Part shown: piece by piece, positions 7,991-15,946 of the stretch
How positions within the stretch are numbered: position 1 is the stretch's first letter
Layout: every line of letters starts with the position of its first letter
From: Acidobacteria bacterium 5-1
GTDB lineage: Bacteria; Acidobacteriota; Blastocatellia; Pyrinomonadales; Pyrinomonadaceae
DNA: 32,315 nucleotides
Direction of reading: 5' to 3'
Assembly: GCA_002050455.1 (NCBI GenBank)
Contig: MWZA01000147.1
Coordinates: 1-32,315, forward strand
The notes under the pieces: generated by a model
Database searches by the model: none
What the model saw: only the letters and a program-made list of their open reading frames with translations
Told to the model about the DNA's origin: nothing
Program-made: the position numbers and the translations under genes

Positions 7991-8787
7991 AAATTTTAAC
8001 TACACCTTGGAAAAATGATTTTTTGGATTTAGTTGCCGGCTCAGAGCAATCTATTAAAATCACTTCACCATTTGTAAAAGCGAATATTTGTCGTGAATTA
8101 GTTAGCGTCAAAAAGCAAACTGTCGAGGTAGAACTTTTGACATCGTTTAAGTTACCAAGCATTTATTCAGGTTCACTCGATTTATCAGCGTTGGAATTAA
8201 TTATATCTAACAATGGGCGAATTAAAAACTTTCCTAAACTTCACTCGAAAATCTATTTGTTTGACGAAAAACAAGCTGTCATCACATCCGGCAATCTAAC
8301 CAACGGAGGCTTATTAAGAAATTATGAGTATGGTATTTTGACTGATGAACCAAATACCATAAAAGAAATTTGCAGCGATTTTAAGAATCTATGGAATGGT
8401 GAAAATACGGGAAGCGTTCGACAAACTGATATTGATTCAGTAAAAGACATACTGAATCAATTGCCGAAAATCGAAACAATAAAATTCCCGACTTTTTCAA
8501 TTGACGCTGATTCGCCTGAACAAAACTTTGAAGTCTTGGAGATTTCCAACGATGCCGTAAGAAATACGTTAAGCGGATGGAAACTTGAAGTTTTCAATTG
8601 TTTGGACAAAATTAACAATCAAAATTTCACTCTTAACGACATTTACAGTTATGAAAAGCATTTAGAAAAGATTTATCCAACTAATCGAAACATTAAGGAC
8701 AAAATAAGACAACAATTACAATACCTACGAGATTTAGGATTAGTGGAATTTTTGGGAGCAGGAAATTATAGGAAACTTTGGAAATGA
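7987..8787 (+). CDS. PLD-type restriction endonuclease with C-terminal winged helix
   Basis: A 266-residue protein with one phospholipase-D HKD motif: H86, K88 and D93 in LHSKIYLFD, followed by SGNLTNGG. One motif per chain means the active site must form by dimerisation, as in the metal-independent enzyme BfiI. The C-terminal 60 residues (FTLNDIY...NIKDKIRQQLQYLRDLGLVEFL) resemble the winged-helix DNA-reading domain at the end of Dam-replacing/DpnI-type nucleases. A sequence-specific nuclease is therefore likely. No complete modifying methylase accompanies it: the Dam-like gene before it is cut. The coding sequence is intact and AT-rich (17-18 G+C per 60 in lines 8041, 8221 and 8641), unlike its flanks, which points to recent transfer. 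Confidence 0.78.
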   Translation: MKILTTPWKNDFLDLVAGSEQSIKITSPFVKANICRELVSVKKQTVEVELLTSFKLPSIYSGSLDLSALELIISNNGRIKNFPKLHSKIYLFDEKQAVITSGNLTNGGLLRNYEYGILTDEPNTIKEICSDFKNLWNGENTGSVRQTDIDSVKDILNQLPKIETIKFPTFSIDADSPEQNFEVLEISNDAVRNTLSGWKLEVFNCLDKINNQNFTLNDIYSYEKHLEKIYPTNRNIKDKIRQQLQYLRDLGLVEFLGAGNYRKLWK

Positions 8788-9032
8788 AAAATCAGATTTT
8801 GAGAAGGAAAAGCAATTATGACAAATTTGCTCTGAACTTAGAAAACAGCAAAGCGAAATTGTCTACTCTAGATAAAAACTCCAGCGAATATAATAAATTA
8901 CTCAAAAAGGTTATATCTGATACGATTTCTGTAAAAGGTCATGCTTTTTGCTTAGATAATGAAAATGAACGTAGGAAACTCTCAAACATAATTTATAAAC
9001 TTTGGGTTGAAATAGAAACATCAACTTCATAA
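8784..9032 (+). CDS. Small hypothetical protein coupled to the PLD nuclease
   Basis: 82 residues, basic at the N-terminus (ILRRKSNYDKF), mostly predicted helical, with one Cys and no recognised motif. The ATG at 8784 overlaps the nuclease stop as ATGA, so translation is probably coupled and the two may act together. A TTG at 8778 would add two residues but is less likely. Its AT-richness (19 G+C of 60 in line 8821-8880) matches the nuclease, so both probably arrived on one cassette. It could be a regulator or partner of the nuclease; I do not recognise a family. Confidence 0.55.
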   Translation: MKNQILRRKSNYDKFALNLENSKAKLSTLDKNSSEYNKLLKKVISDTISVKGHAFCLDNENERRKLSNIIYKLWVEIETSTS

Positions 9033-9045
9033 GTTTTTGAGAAAT

Positions 9046-9327
9046 ATTTGAATAAACGATTGTAAATTCCAGCAAGTTTCCGGTTCAGTTGACGAAAAAT
9101 TACAGACTTGTGATTTTAAGAAAAAGCAGTATCAAAAGTTGTTTTTACGTGCCAACATTCAAGTCGAATATATTTATTTACTGAGCGATTGGTTCAAACA
9201 TCCGAGCTATAAAGATGTTTTGGATTACATAATCAGCGTTGGTTGTCATTTTTATTTTGAGTATGTGCCTTTAACGCAATTAGGTTTGCCCGTGCCGCCC
9301 GTCGAAGATATTATTATTGAAAAATAG
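9046..9327 (+). pseudogene. C-terminal fragment of a restriction-nuclease-like protein
   Basis: An open frame begins directly after a stop, without a start codon, as INDCKFQQVSGSVDEKLQTC, and continues through QVEYIYLLSDWFKHP and YKDVLDYI to TAG at 9327. The KFQ...SGSVDEKL pattern followed by a strand reporting a partner value is reminiscent of the tail of PD-(D/E)XK type II restriction enzymes, but I cannot name the family. TTG at 9139 is only an internal codon. The 5' part is missing, apparently replaced by the PLD-nuclease cassette. It may be the cognate nuclease tail of the truncated Dam-like methylase, which would make those two ends of one disrupted restriction-modification system. That pairing is inference. 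Confidence 0.5.
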
Positions 9328-9914
9328 ATTTCTGTTTGAAACGCCGCTGGATTGGAATGGATATTACTTATCAAAGCGTCGCGCTGATTTTGAAACGCCT
9401 CAAGGACAGCGAAGGTCAGGCGGCGGTTGATGCGCTGATTCATAAAAAAGACGACCGCGTTCGCAAAGAGTTTGAAAAATGGGCGATTCTCACTTATTCG
9501 GACAATCGCGCCGTGATTAACGAAAAGAAAGGCGCGGACAAAGGCATTGACGGCGTTGCCTACACGCGCAAATCCGCAACGGAAGTTTTGCCCGTCATCA
9601 TTTCGGTCAAGTCGGGCAAAATCGGGCGCAAGGAAATGGGCGAGATGCGCGGCACAATCGAACGCGAAAATGCCGCCGCCGGAATTATGATTACGCGCAA
9701 TGAACCGACCGCGCCGATGATACAGGAAGCGAAAGCCGCCGGTCAATTCAAACCGGAAAACTTTTCTGCGTTTGATAGATTGCAAATCGTTACCGTGCAG
9801 GAAATTCTCGACGGCGCGAAAATGAATCTGCCGCTGATGGAAGAAGTTGCGAAACGGGCGCGGAAGGCGAAAGTTGAAAAATCACAAATTACGCTTGGCT
9901 TTGATGAAAGATAA
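9321..9914 (+). pseudogene. C-terminal part of methyltransferase with Mrr-like nuclease domain
   Basis: The frame opens after TGA 9318-9320, and from TTG 9336 reads RRWIGMDITYQSVALILKRL, the usual last methyltransferase motif of the type III-like enzyme whose front lies at 7135-7512. About 130 residues follow that resemble an Mrr-type restriction domain: KGADKGIDGVAY and PVIISVKSG fit the D...(Q/E)xK nuclease core, and MITRNEPTAPM a later helix-strand. So the original gene joined methylase and nuclease in one chain. The central methyltransferase region is gone. The reading is uninterrupted and could in principle make a stand-alone nuclease domain, but no ribosome site is visible. G+C is again high (33 of 60 in line 9541-9600). 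Confidence 0.72.
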
Positions 9915-10067
9915 AATTTTCTAATTTAATCTAAGTCTATTCATGAGAAAACAGTTGCCAGTCGGGCAATTGTTAGCAAATAAATTAATCGCTGCTCACT
10001 TTTTATTTGCAAGAAACAAACTCATTAACCGTTCATTTTCCAAACTTTCAATAGTTGAGGAAAATTT

Positions 10068-10817
10068 ATGAAAAACAACATCTATAAAATCGTTCTTCTT
10101 TCGGTAGCTTTAGTTCTTTTCGCCGCTGCGCTTTATGTTTATCGCCCGAATCAAAATAAATTAACGCGTATCACGGTTATCGGCGATTCGCAGACGAAAG
10201 TCGCGCCCGATACTGCGGTCATTACTTTTTCAGTCGTTACCCAAAACAAACAGGCTCTGGACGCTCAACAAGAAAATGCCCGCAAAAGCGAAGCGGTCAA
10301 AATCGCAGTCGAAGCAGTTACACAAAACGCCAAATCCGAAATCAAGACCAGCGATTACAGTTTGAATCCCGAACGGGATTATTATTCAGGCAAAATGCCG
10401 AAAATTCTCGGTTATGAAGTCAAAAATACTGTTTCCGTTTCGATTAGCGATTTAAATCAAGTCGGCGCGGTGATTGATGCGGCGACAAAAGCAGGCGCGA
10501 ACAGCGTCGAAGGAATCTCGTTTATTGTGGGAGAAACAAGTCCGGCGCAAGGCGATGCTTTGGCTTTAGCGACCAAACAAGCACTGGCAAAAGCCGAAGC
10601 TATCGCACAATCTTTAAACGGAAAAATCGCCCGCGTCGTCGAATCAACCGAAGGCGGCGTGCCGTTTCAACCACTTTCTTCTGATAATAATTATGCAATG
10701 ATGAATTCAAATATGATGTCGGCGGCAAAATCTACTTATACAACGCCGGTTCAAGCTGGTTCGCTCAATGTGCGTTCGCAGATTGTTTTAGTTGTTGAGG
10801 TTGAAATTCAAAATTAG
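10068..10817 (+). CDS. SIMPL domain protein (DUF541)
   Basis: 249 residues with an N-terminal membrane anchor or signal (about 5-24, IYKIVLLSVALVLFAAALYVY) and a SIMPL domain about 35-245: RITVIGDSQTKVAPDTAVI at the start, GYEVKNTVSVSI in the middle and GANSVEGISFIV plus ALAKAEAIAQSLNGKIARVV near the end. Members are exported or periplasmic, oligomerise in some species, and have no settled biochemical role. GAGGAAAA lies just before the ATG. The 153 bases upstream hold a short inverted repeat (TTGCC-N5-GGCAA near 9956-9970) and no clear promoter. A terminator hairpin follows. Confidence 0.88.
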   Translation: MKNNIYKIVLLSVALVLFAAALYVYRPNQNKLTRITVIGDSQTKVAPDTAVITFSVVTQNKQALDAQQENARKSEAVKIAVEAVTQNAKSEIKTSDYSLNPERDYYSGKMPKILGYEVKNTVSVSISDLNQVGAVIDAATKAGANSVEGISFIVGETSPAQGDALALATKQALAKAEAIAQSLNGKIARVVESTEGGVPFQPLSSDNNYAMMNSNMMSAAKSTYTTPVQAGSLNVRSQIVLVVEVEIQN

Positions 10818-10847
10818 CTTGTAATCATTCCAAAATTGCGCGAAAAT

Positions 10848-10875
10848 AAGGCTAAACCATTTTAGCCTTTTATTT
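10848..10875 (+). terminator. Rho-independent terminator after the SIMPL gene
   Basis: AAGGCTAAA at 10848-10856 pairs perfectly with TTTAGCCTT at 10861-10869 across a 4-base loop, followed by TTATTTT. It lies 30 bases after the SIMPL stop and 12 bases before the next ATG, so the hydrolase needs a promoter within or after it, or depends on readthrough. Confidence 0.7.
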
Positions 10876-10886
10876 TGAGAGAAATT

Positions 10887-12854
10887 ATGAGAAATATCCG
10901 ACCAAAAAATCTTTTATTCCTTTTTCTGACAATCGTGTTGTGCCAAGTTTCGCTGCTGGCACAAGTGGCGCAGCCGCAAACCGAACTTGCCAAATATATC
11001 ACGGATAATTACACCAAACGCGAGGTGTCGATTCTGATGCGCGACGGCGTGAAACTTTTTACTTCGATTTATGAGCCGAAAAACAAATCGGCAAAATATC
11101 CGATTTTGTTGAATCGCACACCTTACACCGTTTCGCCTTACGGCGCGGGCAAATTCAAAACTTCGTTAGGTCCCGACGAGCTTTTTGCGCGTGAAGGTTA
11201 TATTTTTGTTTATCAGGATGTGCGCGGACGCTGGATGTCGGAAGGTAAATTTGAAAATATTCGTCCCGATATTAAAAATACGAAACCGAGCGAGATTGAC
11301 GAATCAACCGACACTTTCGATACGATTGATTGGCTGGTTAAAAATGTGGCGAATAATAACGGAAAAGTCGGAACTTACGGTATTTCGTATCCGGGCTTCT
11401 ACACTTCGGCAGGTTCGATTGATTCGCATCCCGCGCTTAAAGCCTGCTCGCCGCAAGCACCTGTTTCCGATTGGTTTCACGGCGACGATATGCACCACAA
11501 CGGCGCGTTGTTTCTGGCGCAAAACTATGCATTTTTCAGCAATTTCGGTCAACCGCGCCCGACACCAACGGACAAGGGCGATTATCTGAAAAAATGGACG
11601 GGACGCGATACCGAAGACGGCTATGATTATTTCAAACAGCTTGGCGGACTTAAAGAAACTGCCGACAGTTATGAAAAAGGTTTGGGAATCCGCATCAAAT
11701 TCTGGGACGAAATGATGGCGCATCCGAATTATGACCAATACTGGAAAGACCGCAACATTCTGCCGAAACTGCAAAATATCAAATGCGCGACAATGACCGT
11801 CGGCGGTTGGTTTGACAACGAGGATTTATACGGCGCGCTGAAAACTTATCAGCACATCGAACGCCAAAATCCGGGAATTTACAATGTTCTCGTCGTCGGA
11901 CCTTGGTTTCACGGCGGCTGGGCGCGTTCGGAAGGCGATTGGCTCGGCACGGCTTATTTCGGACAGAAAACTGCCGAATACTATCGGAATAATATGGAAC
12001 TTCCCTTTTTCAATCATTTTTTGAAGGATAAAGGCGACATTTCCAAAATTAACGAAGTTAATCTTTTTGACACCGGTTCGCACGAATGGAAGGCTTTTGA
12101 AAATTACGAACCGACAAACGGCACGGACACGGCTTTGTATTTAACCGATAATGGCGGTCTTTCATTTGAATTACCGAAAACACAGAATGGTTTTAATGAA
12201 TATGTTTCCGACCCGTCGAAACCTGTTCCATACACGCAAAAAATCACGTCAAATTATCCGCGTGATTTTATGACGGAAGACCAGCGTTTTGCTTCTACTC
12301 GTCCCGATGTCCTGGTTTATCAAACCGCACCTTTGACCAAAGACATAACGGTTGCGGGCGACATCAAGCCGTATCTGTTCATCTCGTCAAGCGGCACGGA
12401 TTCGGATTTTATCGTGAAATTGATTGATGTATTTCCCGATGATTACAAATATCCAACGACCGGAAAAACTTTGCCAAACGGACAACCAGAAAGAGTAAAG
12501 CCGCCGGAAAACTCCGCTTTTTCGGTGTTTCAGCCGGGCGGTTATCAAATGCTTCTGCGCGGCGAACCGTTTCCGGCGCGTTTCCGCAACAGTTTTGAAA
12601 AGCCCGAACCTTTGAAGCCAAATGAAGTAACCAAAATCGAATATACAATGCCGGGCATCGCGCACACTTTTAAAAAAGGTCATCGGATAATGGTGCAGAT
12701 TCAAAGCACTTGGTTTCCGCTCCTCGCACGAAATCCGCAAAAATTTATGCCGAATTACAAACTGGCAACTCAATTCGATTTCCAAAAAGCGACCGAAAGA
12801 GTTTATTTTGGCGGCGCAAACGCTTCGATGATTGTTTTGCCGATAACAAAATGA
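10887..12854 (+). CDS. Secreted CocE/NonD family hydrolase (S15-like)
   Basis: A 655-residue alpha/beta hydrolase of the X-Pro dipeptidyl-peptidase S15/CocE group. An N-terminal signal peptide (RNIRPKNLLFLFLTIVLCQ then LLAQ) sends it out of the cytoplasm. The catalytic triad is visible: S167 in GISYPG, D310 in GWFDNED and H342 in GPWFHGGW. The oxyanion tyrosine region is near VYQDVRGRWMSEG, about residue 110. The C-terminal 240 residues form the jelly-roll PepX_C domain (ITVAGDIKPYLFISSSGTDS near 490). Relatives cleave esters, beta-lactam acyl groups or dipeptides, so the substrate is unknown. The frame opens at TTG 10875, but ATG 10887 sits behind GAGAG and is preferred. Its stop abuts heptad hairpin 2. 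Confidence 0.88.
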   Translation: MRNIRPKNLLFLFLTIVLCQVSLLAQVAQPQTELAKYITDNYTKREVSILMRDGVKLFTSIYEPKNKSAKYPILLNRTPYTVSPYGAGKFKTSLGPDELFAREGYIFVYQDVRGRWMSEGKFENIRPDIKNTKPSEIDESTDTFDTIDWLVKNVANNNGKVGTYGISYPGFYTSAGSIDSHPALKACSPQAPVSDWFHGDDMHHNGALFLAQNYAFFSNFGQPRPTPTDKGDYLKKWTGRDTEDGYDYFKQLGGLKETADSYEKGLGIRIKFWDEMMAHPNYDQYWKDRNILPKLQNIKCATMTVGGWFDNEDLYGALKTYQHIERQNPGIYNVLVVGPWFHGGWARSEGDWLGTAYFGQKTAEYYRNNMELPFFNHFLKDKGDISKINEVNLFDTGSHEWKAFENYEPTNGTDTALYLTDNGGLSFELPKTQNGFNEYVSDPSKPVPYTQKITSNYPRDFMTEDQRFASTRPDVLVYQTAPLTKDITVAGDIKPYLFISSSGTDSDFIVKLIDVFPDDYKYPTTGKTLPNGQPERVKPPENSAFSVFQPGGYQMLLRGEPFPARFRNSFEKPEPLKPNEVTKIEYTMPGIAHTFKKGHRIMVQIQSTWFPLLARNPQKFMPNYKLATQFDFQKATERVYFGGANASMIVLPITK

Positions 12855-12870
12855 TAATTTCAAGTTTCAA

Positions 12871-12940
12871 ATTCCAGATACCAAATGATAAATTTAACTT
12901 TGGTATCTGGAATCTGGAATCTTGAATATGAAATTTGGAA
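12871..12940. repeat. Heptad hairpin element 2 (unit TCTGGAA)
   Basis: The right side 12906-12940 is five consecutive heptads: TCTGGAA, TCTGGAA, TCTTGAA, TATGAAA, TTTGGAA. The arm 12871-12885 pairs perfectly over 15 bases with 12899-12913 across a 13-base loop. The last heptad carries the GGAA that serves as ribosome site of the next gene (ATG 12948). Confidence 0.85.
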
Positions 12941-12947
12941 CAATTAT

Positions 12948-13319
12948 ATGCCATCAACTACAATTGTCAGCGGTATTTTACTAATTTTAATCGGAATTGC
13001 CGGTTATATTTTCAGCATCTTTGACGGAAACACAAGTTTGACCGCGCTGATTCCGGCGGCGTTTGGTTTTTTGTTAGTGATTCTCGGAATTATTGCCACC
13101 TCGAGCGAAGATTTGCGAAAACATCTGATGCACACGGCTGTTATTGTCGGAGTTATAGGTTTCCTGATTCCGACGGCGCGGCTGATTTCGCAAATGAACA
13201 ATCTCAAAATTTCGCTGGCAGTTCTGTCGCAGGCGTTAATGGCTTTAGTTTGCCTGTTTTATGTAATTTTGAGCATCCAATCCTTTGTAAACGCACGGCG
13301 AAATCGTGAAAGTATATAA
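12948..13319 (+). CDS. Small membrane protein, four predicted TM segments
   Basis: A 123-residue hydrophobic protein with membrane segments at about 6-26, 31-52, 62-82 and 90-112, split by SSEDLRKHLMH, and a basic C-terminus (NARRNRES). I do not recognise a named family. The frame opens at 12885, but the extra 21 codons are heptad repeat, so ATG 12948 with GGAA at 12937-12940 is the likely start. It runs toward the sensor kinase gene and ends 42 bases from that gene's stop, with no strong terminator between. Confidence 0.65.
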   Translation: MPSTTIVSGILLILIGIAGYIFSIFDGNTSLTALIPAAFGFLLVILGIIATSSEDLRKHLMHTAVIVGVIGFLIPTARLISQMNNLKISLAVLSQALMALVCLFYVILSIQSFVNARRNRESI

Positions 13320-13360
13320 AATTAATCCACGGAATTGATTTGTTTTCGGTTGAATGACGT

Positions 13361-14722
13361 TTAATTCAAATGCGGCAGAATAGTTTTAACAGACAAACCG
13401 TTTTCCAATTTTTTTGCTTTAATGGTGCCGCCGTGCGCGTGAACGGCGCGTTCCGCAATCGCCAAGCCTAAACCGATGCCGCCGGTTTTTCGCTCCCGCG
13501 CCGTGTGAACACGGTAAAACGGGCGAAACAATTTTTCCAACTCTTCTTCGGGAACGCCGATTCCATAATCTCTGACAATAACGACGACATTTTTATCTTC
13601 TTTTTTGAGTGAAACTTCAACCGTCGTTTCATCTTTTGAGTATTTCACCGCATTTCGCAAAACATTTTCAATCGCGCTTCTCAGCAGATTTTCATTGCCG
13701 AAAACCTTCACTGTGTCTTTTTGCAGAATTTTTACGGATTTGCCGTTCGCCTGCGCTTCAAAATCAGCATCGGCGACGATTTGTTCAACTATTTTGGTCA
13801 AATTTACTTCACTTTTTTCAAAATTTTCCGAGCCGGTTTCGAGTTTGGAAAGAACTAAAAGACGCGAAATCATTTCATTTAAGCGTTGCGACTCGGTTTC
13901 GAGTCTTTCCAGTAAAGGTTTTGTTTCGGCATTGGCTTTTGCACGGGCAAGTTCCAGAGCGACATTCATCCGCGCCAGCGGAGAACGCAATTCGTGCGAG
14001 ATGTCCTGTGTCAAACGCTTTTCCGATGAAACTAAAGATTCAATGCGCTCTGCCATCTCGTCAAAATCCTGAGCTAATTTGGCAACTTCGTCGTGTCTCG
14101 TGCCGATTTGTGAAGCAACCCGCGTTTGCAAATCTCCATCAGCGAGTTTTTGAGTTGCTTTACGAAGTTTGACAATCGGCGAAGACATATACCTTGCCAA
14201 ACCGTAACAAACCAAACCGGCAGTCAATACGACAGCAAGAATTTGCAGAATGCGATTACGCAGTTCCGATAAAAGCGGAGTTTGCTGCGGGCGTTTAAAT
14301 TGAATAATATAAACATAATCTTCGCCGTCTTTTAGTCGCAGTTTTATAGCCGCAATCGTTTGTTCAGGCAATCGTATAAATTCAATATTGTCGCTTTGCA
14401 AAGCTGCATCAAACAAACTTCGGGCTTCCGATGAAATTTCATTTCCAGCAATACGGCGACCATTTTTGTCATAAAATCCGACGCTGTTTATACGTTCCGT
14501 AGCTTCGGTTCGGCTCAAGTATTCTTCCAAACCTTTTTGACCTTCATTTTCGTAAATCTGCACCGCTGTTGCCGAATTCGTGGAAACAAGTTCACCGACA
14601 AAAATTTGCCATTGCCGCACTAAAGGCTCGCTTTGTGTTGACCAGTTGACAACTGTGAGAACGGCAACAACCAAAGCAATCGCCAGCCAAAACCAGAGGA
14701 AAATTTTTAAGAATAAACTCAT
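13361..14722 (-). CDS. CpxA-like HAMP sensor histidine kinase
   Basis: A 453-residue inner-membrane kinase. TM1 is about 5-27, a periplasmic sensor region about 28-160, TM2 about 165-185, HAMP about 186-240 (SSPIVKLRKATQKLADGDL), then the H-box ISHELRSPLARM with H243, N-box ENVLRNAVKYS, G1 DYGIGVPEEEL and G2 GGIGLGLAIAERAVHAHGG. The H-box wording and topology match CpxA, which senses envelope stress. It should phosphorylate the regulator encoded just upstream. The two genes are separated by 52 bases filled by a heptad hairpin, an unusual insertion inside a two-gene operon that might lower kinase output relative to regulator. Confidence 0.9.
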   Translation of the reverse strand: MSLFLKIFLWFWLAIALVVAVLTVVNWSTQSEPLVRQWQIFVGELVSTNSATAVQIYENEGQKGLEEYLSRTEATERINSVGFYDKNGRRIAGNEISSEARSLFDAALQSDNIEFIRLPEQTIAAIKLRLKDGEDYVYIIQFKRPQQTPLLSELRNRILQILAVVLTAGLVCYGLARYMSSPIVKLRKATQKLADGDLQTRVASQIGTRHDEVAKLAQDFDEMAERIESLVSSEKRLTQDISHELRSPLARMNVALELARAKANAETKPLLERLETESQRLNEMISRLLVLSKLETGSENFEKSEVNLTKIVEQIVADADFEAQANGKSVKILQKDTVKVFGNENLLRSAIENVLRNAVKYSKDETTVEVSLKKEDKNVVVIVRDYGIGVPEEELEKLFRPFYRVHTARERKTGGIGLGLAIAERAVHAHGGTIKAKKLENGLSVKTILPHLN

Positions 14723-14724
14723 TT

Positions 14725-14790
14725 TCAGTTATTAGCTATCAGTCAGCAGTTGGCAGTGAACAAAATTGATAACGCTAACTGCTGGCTGTA
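14725..14790. repeat. Heptad hairpin element 3 (unit like TCAGTCA/GCAGTTG)
   Basis: Five heptads lie at 14725-14759: TCAGTTA, TTAGCTA, TCAGTCA, GCAGTTG, GCAGTGA. The opposite arm near 14777-14789 carries AACTGCTGGCTG, complementary to the fourth and third units with one mismatch. The regulator's last codons (ACA GCC AGC AGT TAG on the minus strand) lie inside this arm, so the element supplies the regulator's C-terminus and stop codon. Confidence 0.75.
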
Positions 14791-15476
14791 TAAATGTATC
14801 CAACGGAACGAATTGTCTTAATTCTTTCATCGTCGTTTTCTCGATTTCCCAATTTCCTTCGTAAATTGCTGATGTGCATATCTAAACTTCTGTCATATGG
14901 GGAAAGTTTTCTTTCCAAAACCTTTTCGCTCAAATCTTCTTTGTTAACTACTTTACCGGCTTTATTAAGCAAGGCGACGAGCAAATCGAACTCAACTCCC
15001 GTTAATCCTAAATCTTCACCGTCTTTTTTGGCGGAACGTCCCGAAATTGAAACTTCAATATCGTCCACCTGCAATTTATCGCTTTCGGCTTGTATAATTT
15101 CTTCCGACATCTTGACGCGGCGCAAAATCGCCCGCAAACGCGCGACAAGCTCGCGCGGATTAAACGGTTTCGGCAGATAATCGTCCGCGCCGATTTCCAG
15201 TCCAACGATGCGTTCCATATCGTCGCCGCGTGCCGTCAACATCAAAACCGGAATCTTTGATGTTTTGCGGAGTTCGCGCAAAACGTCAAAGCCATTCATC
15301 TTTGGCAGCATTACATCTAAAATGGCTAATTCGTATTCGCCGTTCAAGGCTTTTTGCAAACCGCTCTCGCCATCATGAATCGCCTCCGTTTCAAAACCTT
15401 CAACTGTCAGATATTCCGCAACGAGTTCGCAAAGTTCCTCGTCGTCATCTATTAAAAGTATTTTACTCATAACCAT
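14775..15476 (-). CDS. CpxR-like OmpR-family response regulator
   Basis: A 233-residue regulator. The receiver domain is about 3-118, with acidic pocket DDD near 10-12, phospho-acceptor D54 in AILDVMLP, T in MLTARG and K in YLPKPF. The winged-helix DNA-binding domain is about 135-230, with LTGVEFDLLVALL, DMHISNLRRKLG and IRTIRSVGYIY. A second Met at residue 3 could be the start; neither start has a strong ribosome site. The arrangement of regulator, then CpxA-like kinase and the box GTAAA-N5-GTAAA 39 bases upstream fits a Cpx-type, self-regulated envelope-stress system. The terminal TASS residues come from the heptad hairpin. Confidence 0.92.
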   Translation of the reverse strand: MVMSKILLIDDDEELCELVAEYLTVEGFETEAIHDGESGLQKALNGEYELAILDVMLPKMNGFDVLRELRKTSKIPVLMLTARGDDMERIVGLEIGADDYLPKPFNPRELVARLRAILRRVKMSEEIIQAESDKLQVDDIEVSISGRSAKKDGEDLGLTGVEFDLLVALLNKAGKVVNKEDLSEKVLERKLSPYDRSLDMHISNLRRKLGNRENDDERIKTIRSVGYIYTASS

Positions 15477-15514
15477 TTTGATTTTACGTCAAAAATTCTT
15501 CTTTTGCCCAAATT

Positions 15515-15529
15515 TTTACATTTCTTTAC
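15515..15529 (-). promoter_or_regulatory. CpxR-type box GTAAA-N5-GTAAA
   Basis: The plus strand reads TTTAC-ATTTC-TTTAC; on the minus strand this is GTAAA-GAAAT-GTAAA, identical to the E. coli CpxR consensus of two GTAAA half-sites five bases apart. It lies in the 122-base gap between the divergent regulator (start 15476) and STAS gene (start 15599), 39 bases before the regulator, a sensible place for autoregulation. Binding is inferred from motif and neighbour. Confidence 0.65.
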
Positions 15530-15598
15530 ATTATTTCCGGCGAAGTCTTTTCCCTTATTTGCTTTTACCGCAGATTTTTCGTTAAATCACAAGTAATT

Positions 15599-15886
15599 AT
15601 GCCGACGACGATTAAACAAGTAGAAGATATGGAAAACGGAAATGTAATTTTGCGCGTTGCTGGTTCGATGGAATTTGAAGATGCCGTTTTGCTGGAAAAA
15701 ATCGCTCTTGAAATGCGCTCGGAACTCGACAAAAACTTAACGATTGACCTTGCCGATTTGAACTTTTTAGACAGTGAAAGCGCGCCGATTTTGAAACGTA
15801 TCCAACACGAACACGGTTTTACTATTCAAGGACTTGAAATTTTTCTGCAAACAGTCGTAAATGAAACGGAGAAACGCAAAGATTAA
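15599..15886 (+). CDS. STAS-domain protein
   Basis: 95 residues covering a single STAS domain: VILRVAGSMEFEDAVLLEK, then the core LTIDLADLNFLDSESAPIL, where FLDS matches the usual phosphorylatable-serine loop of anti-sigma-factor antagonists. Such proteins relay phosphorylation in partner-switching systems or regulate transporters. No anti-sigma kinase is adjacent, but a SpoIIE-type phosphatase gene lies at 17015-18670 on the other strand, the kind of enzyme that dephosphorylates STAS proteins. A link between the two is inference. It is transcribed away from the Cpx-like regulator and shares its upstream region. LpxD follows after 60 bases. Confidence 0.75.
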   Translation: MPTTIKQVEDMENGNVILRVAGSMEFEDAVLLEKIALEMRSELDKNLTIDLADLNFLDSESAPILKRIQHEHGFTIQGLEIFLQTVVNETEKRKD

Positions 15887-15946
15887 TTTATGACTGGTTT
15901 TTTCGCAAAGTTGTTCGTCTAACCTTTTCACCCGACAGAGTAAAAA

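Noticed and set aside
9139-9327. Stand-alone 62-residue gene starting at TTG 9139
   Set aside because: The same frame is open back to 9046 with matching protein-like sequence, so the TTG is internal to a truncated fragment.
12885-12947. Longer start of the small membrane protein
   Set aside because: The extra codons are translated heptads; ATG 12948 has GGAA at correct spacing.
13605-14172. Two long plus-strand frames inside the sensor kinase gene
   Set aside because: They lie opposite a complete, motif-rich histidine kinase and have no recognisable domain.
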